Shown: positions 7,278-15,766 of the stretch, piece after piece
How positions within the stretch are numbered: the first letter of the stretch is position 1
How the letters are laid out: each line of letters opens with the position of its first letter
Assembly: GCF_001642955.1 (NCBI RefSeq)
Contig: NZ_LWSK01000011.1
Coordinates: 27,450 to 91,449 of the forward strand
DNA: 64,000 nucleotides
Source: Rubripirellula obstinata
GTDB taxonomy: Bacteria; Planctomycetota; Planctomycetia; Pirellulales; Pirellulaceae
Direction of reading: 5' to 3'
The notes under the pieces: model-generated
Told to the model about the DNA's origin: nothing
What the model saw: the letters and a program-made list of their open reading frames with translations, nothing else
The model's database searches: none
Program-made: the position numbers and the translations under genes

Positions 7278-7325
7278 CGACTGTCGATCCGGAGGTTGCG
7301 GGTTCGAGTCCCGTCCGCGTCGCTT
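7278..7325 (+). other. att site, 3' fragment of a tRNA gene (right copy)
   Basis: This copy is identical over 48 bp to 1316-1363. As at the left copy, no 5' half of a tRNA precedes it. The two copies are 5962 bp apart and bound the integrated element. The fragment is followed by a strong terminator, as expected for the original 3' flank of the tRNA gene. Confidence 0.88.
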
Positions 7326-7327
7326 TG

Positions 7328-7359
7328 AAAGCTCGTACAGAAATGTGCGAGCTTTTTTT
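7328..7359 (+). terminator. Rho-independent terminator of the original tRNA locus
   Basis: The eight-base stem AAAGCTCG / CGAGCTTT with a 12-base loop runs into seven T residues at 7353-7359. It starts two bases after the tRNA 3' fragment, in tRNA orientation, and is probably the ancestral tRNA terminator. Confidence 0.8.
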
Positions 7360-7450
7360 GTGCATTGATTCTCCCACTGATGAAAGGGTGAACATGTTGG
7401 AGCTGGGGGCAGCCGCGGTGAGCGTTTGGTAGTTGGAACGATCCGAAGTG

Positions 7451-7510
7451 GCCGTAGCATGGGCCGTAGCATGGGCCGTAGCATGGGCCGTAGCATGGGC
7501 CGTAGCATGG
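7451..7510. repeat. five tandem 12-bp units derived from a REP arm
   Basis: Five perfect copies of GCCGTAGCATGG follow each other. GTAGCATGG is one arm of the REP-like palindrome next to it, so the array probably grew by slippage from a REP end. A partial unit recurs at 8389-8400. Confidence 0.9.
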
Positions 7511-7572
7511 GCCCCTGGCCCGTGGTCATATTTTTCCGAAAATCCCAACCACGGGCCGGGGGCCCATGCTAC
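7502..7572. repeat. inverted pair of REP-like elements (BIME-like)
   Basis: A 24-bp unit, GTAGCATGGGCCCCTGGCCC plus GTGG, at 7502-7525 faces its inverse at 7549-7572. Each unit is itself an imperfect GC-rich palindrome (GGGCC-x-GGCCC). Facing REP pairs of this sort are the typical substrate arrangement of REP-associated tyrosine transposases. Confidence 0.85.
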
Positions 7573-7680
7573 GCTTATCCACTTATGAACAGGCTCTACA
7601 TTTTTGCGATGGCTTGGACCAACCGGGGTGACGAAGGGGTTGGAGGTCTTTCTCGCGTGATAAAACACAGCGACCTTTCA

Positions 7681-7704
7681 CCACGGGCCGGGGGCCCATG
7701 CTAC
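7681..7704. repeat. REP-like element directly before the transposase start codon
   Basis: A 24-bp unit identical to 7549-7572 ends four bases before the transposase ATG at 7709, so it occupies the place of the ribosome binding site. It could hide or shape the translation start. Confidence 0.85.
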
Positions 7705-7708
7705 TAGC

Positions 7709-8383
7709 ATGACGCTTAATCTGGATGCTCCTCCTGGCTTTCGCGGGCTTGATCCAGACAAGCCGTTAAAAATGTACACACGCAACCTTCCTCATTGGCG
7801 TCAGGATGGTGCGACTTACTTTGTTACGTTTAACTTGGCCGACGCACTCCCCGGGCCGAAGAAGGAGGAATTGAAATCGATGCGTCGAGAATGGGAGCAT
7901 CGAAATCCTCCGCCTCGGGACGAGGCCACTTGGACCCAGTATGCAAAGTCAGTTTTTGTGAAGGTAGAGAAATGGATGGATGCGGGTTACGGGCAATGCT
8001 GGTTTCGCCGCGCGTGTTATGCCAAAGAATTGTGGCGATCGATCCTGCACTACCACACGCAACGGTATCAAGTTGGTTGCTTTACAATCATGGGCAACCA
8101 TTGTCATTTGGTCATGCGTCCGTTCGCTCAGATCGAGCTTGAACAAGAGGTTGGATCCATCAAAAGTGTTACCGCTCGATTCATTGGCAAGCGTGAACAA
8201 CGCAAAGGTCCGTTATGGCAACAGGAAGCGTACGACCGCATCATTAGAGACGACGAGCATTTGTACCGAGTCGTGCAGTACATCGGCGCAAACCCAGGTC
8301 GCGCCGGCATTCCACCAAACGAATGGCACCGTTGGATCAACCCAGAATGGAAAGCAGCAGGCTGGGATTTTAACGATCAATAG
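7709..8383 (+). CDS. REP-associated tyrosine transposase (RAYT, Y1_Tnp family)
   Basis: The 224-aa product belongs to the IS200-like Y1 transposase superfamily. The HUH metal-binding motif is GNHCHLVM (H131, H133), the N-terminal strand is DGATYFVTFNLAD, and the C-terminal block is RIIRDDEHLYRVVQYIGANP followed by GRAG, typical of RAYT proteins. The nucleophilic tyrosine is one of Y175, Y186 or Y191. The enzyme nicks single-stranded REP hairpins. REP-like palindromes flank the gene on both sides (7502-7704 and 8401-8551), as expected for a domesticated RAYT/REP system. No Shine-Dalgarno sequence is visible because a REP unit precedes the ATG. Confidence 0.93.
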   Translation: MTLNLDAPPGFRGLDPDKPLKMYTRNLPHWRQDGATYFVTFNLADALPGPKKEELKSMRREWEHRNPPPRDEATWTQYAKSVFVKVEKWMDAGYGQCWFRRACYAKELWRSILHYHTQRYQVGCFTIMGNHCHLVMRPFAQIELEQEVGSIKSVTARFIGKREQRKGPLWQQEAYDRIIRDDEHLYRVVQYIGANPGRAGIPPNEWHRWINPEWKAAGWDFNDQ

Positions 8384-8400
8384 CTGTCGTAGCATGGCCC

Positions 8401-8551
8401 GTAGCATGGCCCCCCGGGCCGTGGGAAAAGCGGGCCGTGGGGAAAAAGAAGTGCTGGCCATGGGCCGTGGGGGAAGCAAGCGAAGTGCTGGCCACGGGCC
8501 GGGGGCCCATGCTACGTCAAGTGCTGGCCACGGGCCGGGGGCCCATGCTAC
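8401..8551. repeat. cluster of three REP-like elements behind the transposase
   Basis: One unit in inverted orientation is at 8401-8424 and two in direct orientation are at 8492-8515 and 8528-8551, the last two separated by GTCAAGTGCTGG. Between them are degenerate GGGCCGTGG pieces at about 8431-8470. The cluster fills most of the gap to the next gene (8384-8679). Confidence 0.85.
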
Positions 8552-8679
8552 TTCGTTGTTGTGTGAGTTGGAAATGGGGTGCCACTGGCCAACCGAGCCA
8601 ACAGATCGTTAAGTTCTGCCCCAAGCGATAAACTGCCGCAAAGCACTTGGTCCAAGCATCCGCGAAAAATACTGAAGCC

Positions 8680-9507
8680 ATGATTCAAATCGGCAGAACC
8701 TATGATCTGCAAGTTGTTAAACAAACTGAGTTCGGTGTCTTTCTGGATGCCGAAGATTTGGGTGAGATCCTGCTTCCATCAAAGCATGCGCCGGATGACT
8801 TAGCGATTGATGACGTCGTCGAGGTCTTTCTGTATTTGGACTCGGAAGACCGCCTGATTGCGACGACGCAAACACCGAAGGCTCAGGTGGGCGAGTTTGC
8901 GTATTTGGAAGTGAAAGACAACACGCCAGTCGGTTCGTTTTTGGATTGGGGATTGGACAAAGACGTATTGGTCCCGTTCGCAGAACAACATCGCCCCATG
9001 AACGTCGGTGATTCCTACATCGTGTTTCTGTATGTCGATAACCAAGGCCGGATCGCAGCGACGTCAAAGATCGACAAGATGATGATGGAAGACGACGAAC
9101 ACGATTTCCGGCCTCAGCAGCCCGTCGATTTGATCATTGGAAACACGACGGAGCTGGGTTTCAAGGCAATCGTTAATCACACTCATTGGGGTTTGTTGTA
9201 CAAAGACGAAGTCGATCAGCGGCTCAGTTTTGGACAAAGCATTGGCGGCTACATCAAACATGTTCGCGCCGACGGAAAGATTGATCTTAGCCTGAAGAGC
9301 AGTTCAGAAATCCGCGACAGCTACAGCCAAGTGATTCAAGAGTATTTGCAGAACCATGATGGGTTCGCGCCCGTTCACGACAAGTCCGCACCGGCTGAAA
9401 TTTCCGATCTACTTGGGATGAGCAAAGGACAATTCAAGAAAGCAATCGGTGCGCTCTACAAGCAGCGAGTCATCACGATCGAAAAAGATGGAATTCGTTT
9501 GACGTGA
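8680..9507 (+). CDS. cvfB: S1 RNA-binding domain protein, CvfB family
   Basis: ATG 8680 (MIQIGRTYDL) is the natural start; an upstream TTG at 8647 is less likely. The 275-aa product has the CvfB order: a first OB/S1-like domain (LQVVKQTEFGVFLDAEDLGE), a second (FLDWGLDKDVLVPFAEQ), a third (LGFKAIVNHTHWGLLYKDEV) and a C-terminal winged helix (EISDLLGMSKGQFKKAIGAL, then YKQRVITIEKDGIRL). In Gram-positive bacteria CvfB binds RNA and affects virulence-gene expression; in planctomycetes its role is not known to me. The product is cytoplasmic. Confidence 0.9.
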   Translation: MIQIGRTYDLQVVKQTEFGVFLDAEDLGEILLPSKHAPDDLAIDDVVEVFLYLDSEDRLIATTQTPKAQVGEFAYLEVKDNTPVGSFLDWGLDKDVLVPFAEQHRPMNVGDSYIVFLYVDNQGRIAATSKIDKMMMEDDEHDFRPQQPVDLIIGNTTELGFKAIVNHTHWGLLYKDEVDQRLSFGQSIGGYIKHVRADGKIDLSLKSSSEIRDSYSQVIQEYLQNHDGFAPVHDKSAPAEISDLLGMSKGQFKKAIGALYKQRVITIEKDGIRLT

Positions 9508-9528
9508 TAAGCCACTCGCTATCGAGGC

Positions 9529-9624
9529 CTACTGAACCTCGACGCCCTTCCAGAATGCAACGTGATCTTTGATCTGCATCACGGGTTCCTTGGGTGCGGG
9601 ATAGCACCAATCCGCACTTTTGCT
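9529..9624 (-). pseudogene. C-terminal remnant of a DUF427-domain protein
   Basis: The minus strand reads SKSADWCYPAPKEPVMQIKD, then HVAFWKGVEVQ and a stop, which is the conserved C-terminal end of DUF427 proteins (pattern W-x-Y-P-x-P ... Q-I-K-x-H-V-A-F-W-x-G-V-E-V). An in-frame TAA stands just upstream at 9625-9627, and no DUF427 N-terminal half is visible before it. Only about 31 residues remain, so it is a gene fragment. Confidence 0.7.
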
Positions 9625-9676
9625 TTATTCCTCATCGGTAGCTCCACAACGGAACAGCTTCAATGCTTCGCTACAT

Positions 9677-10576
9677 TTACTTCGGATAACGAGGCGTCGT
9701 TGGGGTGTCAGTTCGTTTCGCGATCAGCATCATTTCGCCGATGGGAAGCGGAATCACCTTGGACCGCAACTGGCTTGGCAACGCTTTGCCCAGAGCGTTT
9801 AGTGTGCGGTAAATCATTGGGTTGTACTCTGCAAATTGGACCAACGAATAGTCGAAATTCAGCGGCTTGTAGGTTCGGGATGCCGCGGTGACTTCAAATC
9901 CTTCCTTCCGCAGCAAACGACCAAGGTTCTTTCGGTTGAAGAAGTGCAAGTGCTCTTCCGGGACGTAAAAATACCATCGACTTCCCATCAAACGACGAGC
10001 GATCGAATCTAAATCGGGTAACGTCAATACGACGTGTCCTCCATCACGAATTCGACTTCGTAAGCCACGAATGAACTCGACCGGTTCTAGAACATGTTCC
10101 AGAACGTCAAACGCGGTTAGGGTATCGAACGACGTCTGGTCCGAGAGCGATTCAAGTGTCCCGCACTGGACATTTAGTCCACGTTGGACAGCCAGATCGA
10201 CGGCAACTTGTGACAATTCCACTCCCGAACCATTCACACCATTCTCGTTAGCGATCTTTACGAACGTTCCGTCCGCACAGCCAACGTCAAGCCAGTCACC
10301 ACGGATTGGAATGTGACGACGTATTTCAAACAAGCGGCGCTGAGCCGTCATCTGCTTCATCGTTTGAGCGGCGGCAAATTCAGTGTACATTCCCTCGGTA
10401 TAGCTTGCGTCGTAGTATTCTTTCAACTCGCCGGGCGTCGGAAGCGGGTGCTGTAACTCCATCGCACAGGACTTACATTGCCAAAACTCTCGTCCCTTTT
10501 TGTTGAACCGATGTTTGAACTCGGTTAAACCACAAACGGGACAGGCTAAGTCGGTGTTTTCAATTAACTGCATCAT
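9677..10576 (-). CDS. class I SAM-dependent methyltransferase with N-terminal zinc ribbon
   Basis: The 299-aa product begins with a zinc ribbon (CPVCG at 14-18, CKSC at about 34), then a Methyltransf_23-type domain with motif I WLDVGCADGTF (about 94-104), FDVLEHVLEP and VVLTLPDLDS. The block YFYVPEEHLHFFNRKNL is typical of methyltransferases in sugar and cell-surface clusters. The acceptor substrate cannot be told. It is divergently oriented from the efflux operon. Confidence 0.88.
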   Translation of the reverse strand: MMQLIENTDLACPVCGLTEFKHRFNKKGREFWQCKSCAMELQHPLPTPGELKEYYDASYTEGMYTEFAAAQTMKQMTAQRRLFEIRRHIPIRGDWLDVGCADGTFVKIANENGVNGSGVELSQVAVDLAVQRGLNVQCGTLESLSDQTSFDTLTAFDVLEHVLEPVEFIRGLRSRIRDGGHVVLTLPDLDSIARRLMGSRWYFYVPEEHLHFFNRKNLGRLLRKEGFEVTAASRTYKPLNFDYSLVQFAEYNPMIYRTLNALGKALPSQLRSKVIPLPIGEMMLIAKRTDTPTTPRYPK

Positions 10577-10685
10577 GTTTAGCCTTTGAATGAAATGACC
10601 GACGTAGGCGTAAAGATATCAGATCTGAACAACCAAGCAACGAGCCTAAGTAACGCGCAGGACAGACAAGCCAAAGCTAGCTAAC

Positions 10686-12404
10686 ATGAAAATTCATTGC
10701 CTTAGATCCGTCTTCAGTGTCAACCCAGTACTTGTTTTTACGATTTGCTTAATGTTCACAGGCTGCGGATCACGCGAGAGAGTGATTTTTGAAAAACGTC
10801 CGCGGCCAGTCGTTACGATCTTGCTTCAGAAGCAACCGCCACCAACGGCTTCCTTGCTTTCCGCATCCGCAGGTGCTTGGAAGACTGAACAGATTGGTTT
10901 TGAGGTCGGCGGCAGGGTCGAGTTTGTTGTCGAGCAGAATACCAAAATCGAAGGACGAATCTACGACGTTGATGACAATCTGCTGTTCCCCGGCGATCCG
11001 ATTGCTCGATTGGAAAGTGAACGGTTTCGGTTGGCGGTTGCCAAAGCCAAAGCGGACGTCGAAACAGCGGAGCAAAATGTGCTGTCCGCTCAAACCGAAC
11101 TCGAAGGTAGCATTCCCGCGCAGATCGCCGCGGCGGTTGCCAAGCGGAAGGCTGCCGAGGCAGATTACTCACGCAGCAAAAAACTGGTCGCTCGCAATGC
11201 TGGTTCTCGCAGCGAACTGGATCAGAACAAAGCGAACTACGACAGCGCCGTTGCGGAAGTCCAGCGGCTGCAAGCAATGTACAAGGCGCAGGAATCGCAA
11301 ATCTCCTCGCTTAAAAGTGTTTTGGAACAAGCCAAGCAAGGATTGCGTGATGCCCAGCGAAACCTAGAAGACTGCACGCTGTATTCTTCGTTCACCGGTC
11401 AAGTTGCCGAAACATCTGTGGTCCCCGGCAGCATCGTCCAAGCCGGTGCGCCCGTGGTCACGTTGCAAATGATGGACCCGATCAAGGTAGAACTAGAAGT
11501 GTCAGCGGAGGTTTCGCGGCGATTGAGCCCAACGGATCTTTACCCGGTCTACGTGACGATGCCGACGGGGGAAGTCGAAATGCATCAAGGCTACCTTGAC
11601 CAAATTGATTCGATCGCAGACCCGCTGACCCGGACCTACACAGTGACGCTGTTGGTCATCAATCGGACGTTTTCTACCATTGAAGACGTCGACGTCGCGA
11701 CCACGCCTAACATCTGGCGACTAGATTTACCGTTCCTGCCCGGGGCGAGTGAAGGAAAGTTGTTTGTCGAAGAGAAGGCGATTTTGCGAGACGATCAGGG
11801 AGCCTACCTTTGGCAAATCACTAACGCGACGACCAATGGCCGATCCCCCAATGATCACGCACTCGAGGTTCGCAAGATTCGCATCACCACAAAAGATTTT
11901 AAGGCTCCCTATTTCGGAAGCTTTGTCTTTCAGGAAGTCGTCGTCGAGGACGAGGCGTTCGATCCGCGTTTGAACTTGGTGATCGGTGAACTGTCGGTCA
12001 GCGAAGGAGTCGCACAAGATTGGAACGGAACCACGGTGTTCTTGGATGCGGGCAACCGCTGGATGCTTCGACCTGGTGACCTGGTCAAAGTGGATCTTTC
12101 CAGCGGCAATAAGGATAGCGGCTACTACGTTCCGTTGAACGCGATCGCTCGCACCAGCGGTCAAACCGCAATTTTTGTGCTGCAGGAATCGGGTGATGGT
12201 GCCATCGCGCGTCGCATTCCCGTTGAACTGTTTCAGCAAGACCAAGAAAACGTTACGTCGAGCGTTTGTCGAATCGAGGCGATCGGTGAAGTATCGCTGG
12301 AAGGGAAACGCTTGATCGTCGAAGGCACTCATTACTTGGTTGATGGAGAACCGGTCAACGCGGTTTCGTCATCGCAAGAACCAAACAGCGAGGATCGATC
12401 ATGA
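10686..12404 (+). CDS. RND efflux periplasmic adaptor (membrane fusion) lipoprotein
   Basis: The signal peptide ends in a lipobox (LMFTGC, Cys27), so the protein should be a lipoprotein facing the periplasm. A lipoyl-like domain begins near 65, a long helical hairpin follows (AVAKAKADVETAEQNVLSAQ to LKSVLEQAKQGLRDAQRNLE, about 120-230), then beta-barrel and membrane-proximal domains. It links the inner-membrane RND pump to an outer-membrane channel. At 572 residues it is longer than most adaptors (350-450), with extra sequence between about 330 and 450. The end overlaps the permease start (ATGA). Confidence 0.92.
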   Translation: MKIHCLRSVFSVNPVLVFTICLMFTGCGSRERVIFEKRPRPVVTILLQKQPPPTASLLSASAGAWKTEQIGFEVGGRVEFVVEQNTKIEGRIYDVDDNLLFPGDPIARLESERFRLAVAKAKADVETAEQNVLSAQTELEGSIPAQIAAAVAKRKAAEADYSRSKKLVARNAGSRSELDQNKANYDSAVAEVQRLQAMYKAQESQISSLKSVLEQAKQGLRDAQRNLEDCTLYSSFTGQVAETSVVPGSIVQAGAPVVTLQMMDPIKVELEVSAEVSRRLSPTDLYPVYVTMPTGEVEMHQGYLDQIDSIADPLTRTYTVTLLVINRTFSTIEDVDVATTPNIWRLDLPFLPGASEGKLFVEEKAILRDDQGAYLWQITNATTNGRSPNDHALEVRKIRITTKDFKAPYFGSFVFQEVVVEDEAFDPRLNLVIGELSVSEGVAQDWNGTTVFLDAGNRWMLRPGDLVKVDLSSGNKDSGYYVPLNAIARTSGQTAIFVLQESGDGAIARRIPVELFQQDQENVTSSVCRIEAIGEVSLEGKRLIVEGTHYLVDGEPVNAVSSSQEPNSEDRS

Positions 12405-15400
12405 ACCTTGCCGAAATCGCGATGAAGTATCGCACGGTTGTGTTTACGTTCGTGGTCATGCTGACCCTGTGGGGCGTTTATACGTTCTCAACGATGCCGC
12501 GCCGCGAAGATCCCGCGTTTACGATCCGCACCTGCGTTGTTTCGACGCGGTGGCCGGGAACTCCGGCGGTCAAGGTCGAAGAATTGGTCACCGACAAGAT
12601 CGAAGAAGAGTTGGATTCGATCGAGGAAGTTGACTATCTGAAATCAGAAACGACGACGGGTCAGTCCGTCATCTATGTCAACCTGGAAGACAACGTTCGC
12701 CCCGATCATGTCCAGCAGGTTTGGGACAAGGTTCGCGCCCGAATCGACAAGACTCCGATGCCGGCCGAAAATGTGCGGCCAATCGTCAATGACGAATTTG
12801 GTGACACGTCGATCATGCTGCTTGGCGTTTACCAAGTTCCGCTCGGCGGCGACGATTCAGTCCGAGACGAGAACCGGTACAGTGCCCGAGAACTGGAAGT
12901 CTTTGCCGACCAGGTTCGCGATGCCATCCGTGTGCTACCCGGTGTTGCGAAGGTTGATAAGTACGGCGTTCAAGACGAAGCGATCTATATCGAAACCGAC
13001 CTTGGAACTTGGTCGCAGCTTGAATTAACGACCAGCCAATTAAAGCAACTGGTCGCTGACCGAAACATCGTCTCGCCCGGCGGAAGTTTCGATACGCCTG
13101 ATGGAAAGTTCAACGTCAAACCGGGCGGTGAATTTGATGCGATGAGCGAAATTGAATCGGTCAGCGTGGCGGGAGTGAAAAGCGGCGATTCGTACAACCA
13201 AGTCAGCTTGACCGATATCGGTTTGACGGTCCGGCGAGATGCCGTCGAGCCGCCAGAAGTGATCAGCCGCTTCACCGAACCTCGCGGGACTTTCCCCGCA
13301 GTGATGGTTGGCATGACGATGAAGTCGGGCGAAAACATTGTCGAAATTTGCGAAGCAGCGACTCGGCGAATTCAACGAATGATCGATGTCGAGCAAGCGC
13401 TTCCCCGTGACATCGCCGTTCGCCCCGTTTCAAAACTGTCTGACAATGTGACCAAGAAAATCAGCGACGTGATCGTCAATGTGATCGAAGCGATCATCAT
13501 TGTTGTGATCGTTGTATTCCTGTTTGTGGGACTGCGCACGTCGCTAGTGATGGCCGCAAACATTCCATTCGTCGTGCTCGGTTCGATTGCCATCATTCGC
13601 ATGTTTGGTGTCGAACTCGAACAGATCTCGCTGGCTTCCATCATCATCGCACTCGGGTTGCTGGTCGATAATGCCGTTCAAGTCTGCGATCAGACTCGCG
13701 TCAACATTCTTGCCGGCATGACGCCGCAGAAAGCGGCCGTCGAAGGGGCAAAGTCGTTGGCGATGCCAATGTTGGTGGGAACCTTGACCACGGTGGCCGC
13801 GTTCTTGCCGATGTTGATTGCGCTGGAAGGCGGTGGTGCGGAATATGTTTACAGTCTACCGGTCACGCTTTCCACAACGCTGTTGCTCAGTTGGCTGTAC
13901 GCGATGACGATCTGCGTCTTGCTGTCCGCGATGATCATCCGAGCACCGAAGGATCCTGAGCGTCCTTCGGCACCGCTGCCCTGGTTGAATTTTCGATTGA
14001 ATCAACTTGCGTCCAGCGTCAAACAGAAATGGCTCAAGGCTAGTAGTGACCGTGGACCGACAGCTCCGCAAAAAAACGACGGCAACCTTTTTCTTTCCGT
14101 TTACAGCTACACCGCCAAGATCGCTCTCCGATTCAAATGGATCACCGTGGCTGCATCGGTCCTGATGTTGGTTGGGGCAATGCAGTTGCCTGTCAGTACC
14201 GAGTTTTTCCCGCAGGACCGGCGTGATCAGTTTTATGTCGAAGTCACTCTTCCTGAAACAGCAACCATCGAACAGACCAATCAAGTTGTCTCGCAGGTAG
14301 AAGACACGCTCAAAAAGTTGAGTCCATCGACTGATGGTGAAGGCAATCCGATCGAGCGACTGCGAACGATGCGCAGCATGATCGCACAAGGTGGCGCTCG
14401 ATGGGCGTTGGGTGTTAGCCCGCCTTCGCCGCAATCCAACACAGCCGAAGTTTTGATTCGCACCACTGCGGGCGAGTTGACTGAAGGCATGATCGCCGAT
14501 TTCCGGCAGGCCGTTGAAGCGGGCAATCCTGAACTGGGCATCGAAGCGATCGCGGGTGCCCGGATTACGACAAAACGAATCCAGATGGGACCGCCAGCGA
14601 ACCCGGTCGAAATTCGCGTTTCGGGCGAAGGCTTTGCCGACATCGGCGAACTGCGTCGAGTGGCCGAGGAGGTCAAACAAATGCTGCGTGATGATCCAGA
14701 CACCTGGGACGTGGCCGATTCGTGGGGCGTCGATGGTTTTCAGCTAAACATCGAAGTGGATGAAGAGAAGGCAAGCCTTTCAGGCGTCACCAGTGCCAAT
14801 ATCGCCAACACCCTGAACGCCTACTTCACGGGATTGCAGTTGACGACGTTTCGCGAAGGCGACCATTTGGTGCCGGTCTACTTTCGGTTGCGCAGCGAGG
14901 ATCGCAATGATCTTTCAGAAATTGACAATGCGTTCGTGGAAGGGAAAAACGGCAAGGTTCCACTCAGTTCGATTGCCAAAGTGGTTCAGACTTGGCAACC
15001 TGGAAAGATCGAGCGACGCGATCAAAATCGAACCATCGAAGTTTCATCGCAAGTCGACGACGGTGCATCGGGAAACGATGTGGTGCAGCGAATCTTCAAT
15101 TCCGATCGCATGCAGAAGCTGAAAGAAACGATGCCGGTTGGGTTTAAGGTCGAAATCGGCGGTGCTTTGGAAGAGAGCCAGGATTCGGCAGCTCAAATGA
15201 TGACGTCGTTTGGCATTTCATTCTTGTCGATCGTATTGATCCTGGTGGTCCAGTACAACGGCTGGTCAAAGACGCTGGTGATTTTGACGACGCTTCCGTT
15301 GGCGATGATTGGCGCGTGGTTTGGCCTTTGGCTGACCAGCAATCCGCTCGGCTTTATGCCGCAGCTTGGCCTGCTATCGCTGTTCGGCATTGTGCTAAAC

Positions 15401-15766
15401 ACGGGCATTATCTTCATGGAATTTGCGGACATCTTGATCGCTGAAAAACGGGATCAGCTCGATCGCGACGGCAGCCTGACTGGCCCGGTCGTTGGTTTAT
15501 CAAGAGCAGAATTCCGAGAGTGCTTAGTGACGGCGGGCAAACAACGAATGCTGCCAATTTTCCTAACCACGGCAACAACGATCGGTGGCTTGTTACCGTT
15601 GGCACTGACCGGCGGCCCGTTATGGGTCGGCATGGCATGGCTAATGATTTTCGGCCTGATCGTAGCAACCCTATTAACGCTCTACATCGTCCCCGCACTC
15701 TACGCCATCATCGTCGAAACCTTCGGCATCCACCCAATCCCAGCGATCGTAAAGCCAGACCAATGA
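12401..15766 (+). CDS. RND-family efflux permease (AcrB/HAE1-like)
   Basis: The 1121-aa product has the RND layout: a first membrane helix (VVFTFVVMLTLWGVYTFSTM), a periplasmic loop, helices 2-6 (IVNVIEAIIIVVIVVFLFVG; IALGLLVDNAVQVCDQTRVN), a second half with helix 7 at about residue 585 and helices 8-12 ending at about 1110. It exports substrates with the proton gradient, in a trimer with the adaptor encoded just upstream. The VDNA in helix 4 replaces the VDDA of E. coli AcrB, a variant common in one RND subgroup. No outer-membrane TolC-like gene is adjacent. Confidence 0.95.
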   Translation: MNLAEIAMKYRTVVFTFVVMLTLWGVYTFSTMPRREDPAFTIRTCVVSTRWPGTPAVKVEELVTDKIEEELDSIEEVDYLKSETTTGQSVIYVNLEDNVRPDHVQQVWDKVRARIDKTPMPAENVRPIVNDEFGDTSIMLLGVYQVPLGGDDSVRDENRYSARELEVFADQVRDAIRVLPGVAKVDKYGVQDEAIYIETDLGTWSQLELTTSQLKQLVADRNIVSPGGSFDTPDGKFNVKPGGEFDAMSEIESVSVAGVKSGDSYNQVSLTDIGLTVRRDAVEPPEVISRFTEPRGTFPAVMVGMTMKSGENIVEICEAATRRIQRMIDVEQALPRDIAVRPVSKLSDNVTKKISDVIVNVIEAIIIVVIVVFLFVGLRTSLVMAANIPFVVLGSIAIIRMFGVELEQISLASIIIALGLLVDNAVQVCDQTRVNILAGMTPQKAAVEGAKSLAMPMLVGTLTTVAAFLPMLIALEGGGAEYVYSLPVTLSTTLLLSWLYAMTICVLLSAMIIRAPKDPERPSAPLPWLNFRLNQLASSVKQKWLKASSDRGPTAPQKNDGNLFLSVYSYTAKIALRFKWITVAASVLMLVGAMQLPVSTEFFPQDRRDQFYVEVTLPETATIEQTNQVVSQVEDTLKKLSPSTDGEGNPIERLRTMRSMIAQGGARWALGVSPPSPQSNTAEVLIRTTAGELTEGMIADFRQAVEAGNPELGIEAIAGARITTKRIQMGPPANPVEIRVSGEGFADIGELRRVAEEVKQMLRDDPDTWDVADSWGVDGFQLNIEVDEEKASLSGVTSANIANTLNAYFTGLQLTTFREGDHLVPVYFRLRSEDRNDLSEIDNAFVEGKNGKVPLSSIAKVVQTWQPGKIERRDQNRTIEVSSQVDDGASGNDVVQRIFNSDRMQKLKETMPVGFKVEIGGALEESQDSAAQMMTSFGISFLSIVLILVVQYNGWSKTLVILTTLPLAMIGAWFGLWLTSNPLGFMPQLGLLSLFGIVLNTGIIFMEFADILIAEKRDQLDRDGSLTGPVVGLSRAEFRECLVTAGKQRMLPIFLTTATTIGGLLPLALTGGPLWVGMAWLMIFGLIVATLLTLYIVPALYAIIVETFGIHPIPAIVKPDQ

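Noticed and set aside
7451..7510. CRISPR-like direct repeats
   Set aside because: The 12-bp units are directly adjacent with no spacers, and no cas genes are in the window.
7254..7529. Minus-strand reading frames with RGRDSNPQPPDRQS and ATAHATAH-like repeats
   Set aside because: The first is the translation of the tRNA-derived att fragment and the second of the 12-bp REP array; neither is a real protein.
12401..15766. Loss of the proton relay in the RND permease (VDNA for VDDA)
   Set aside because: The VDNA form is common in one RND subgroup, so it is not evidence of inactivity.
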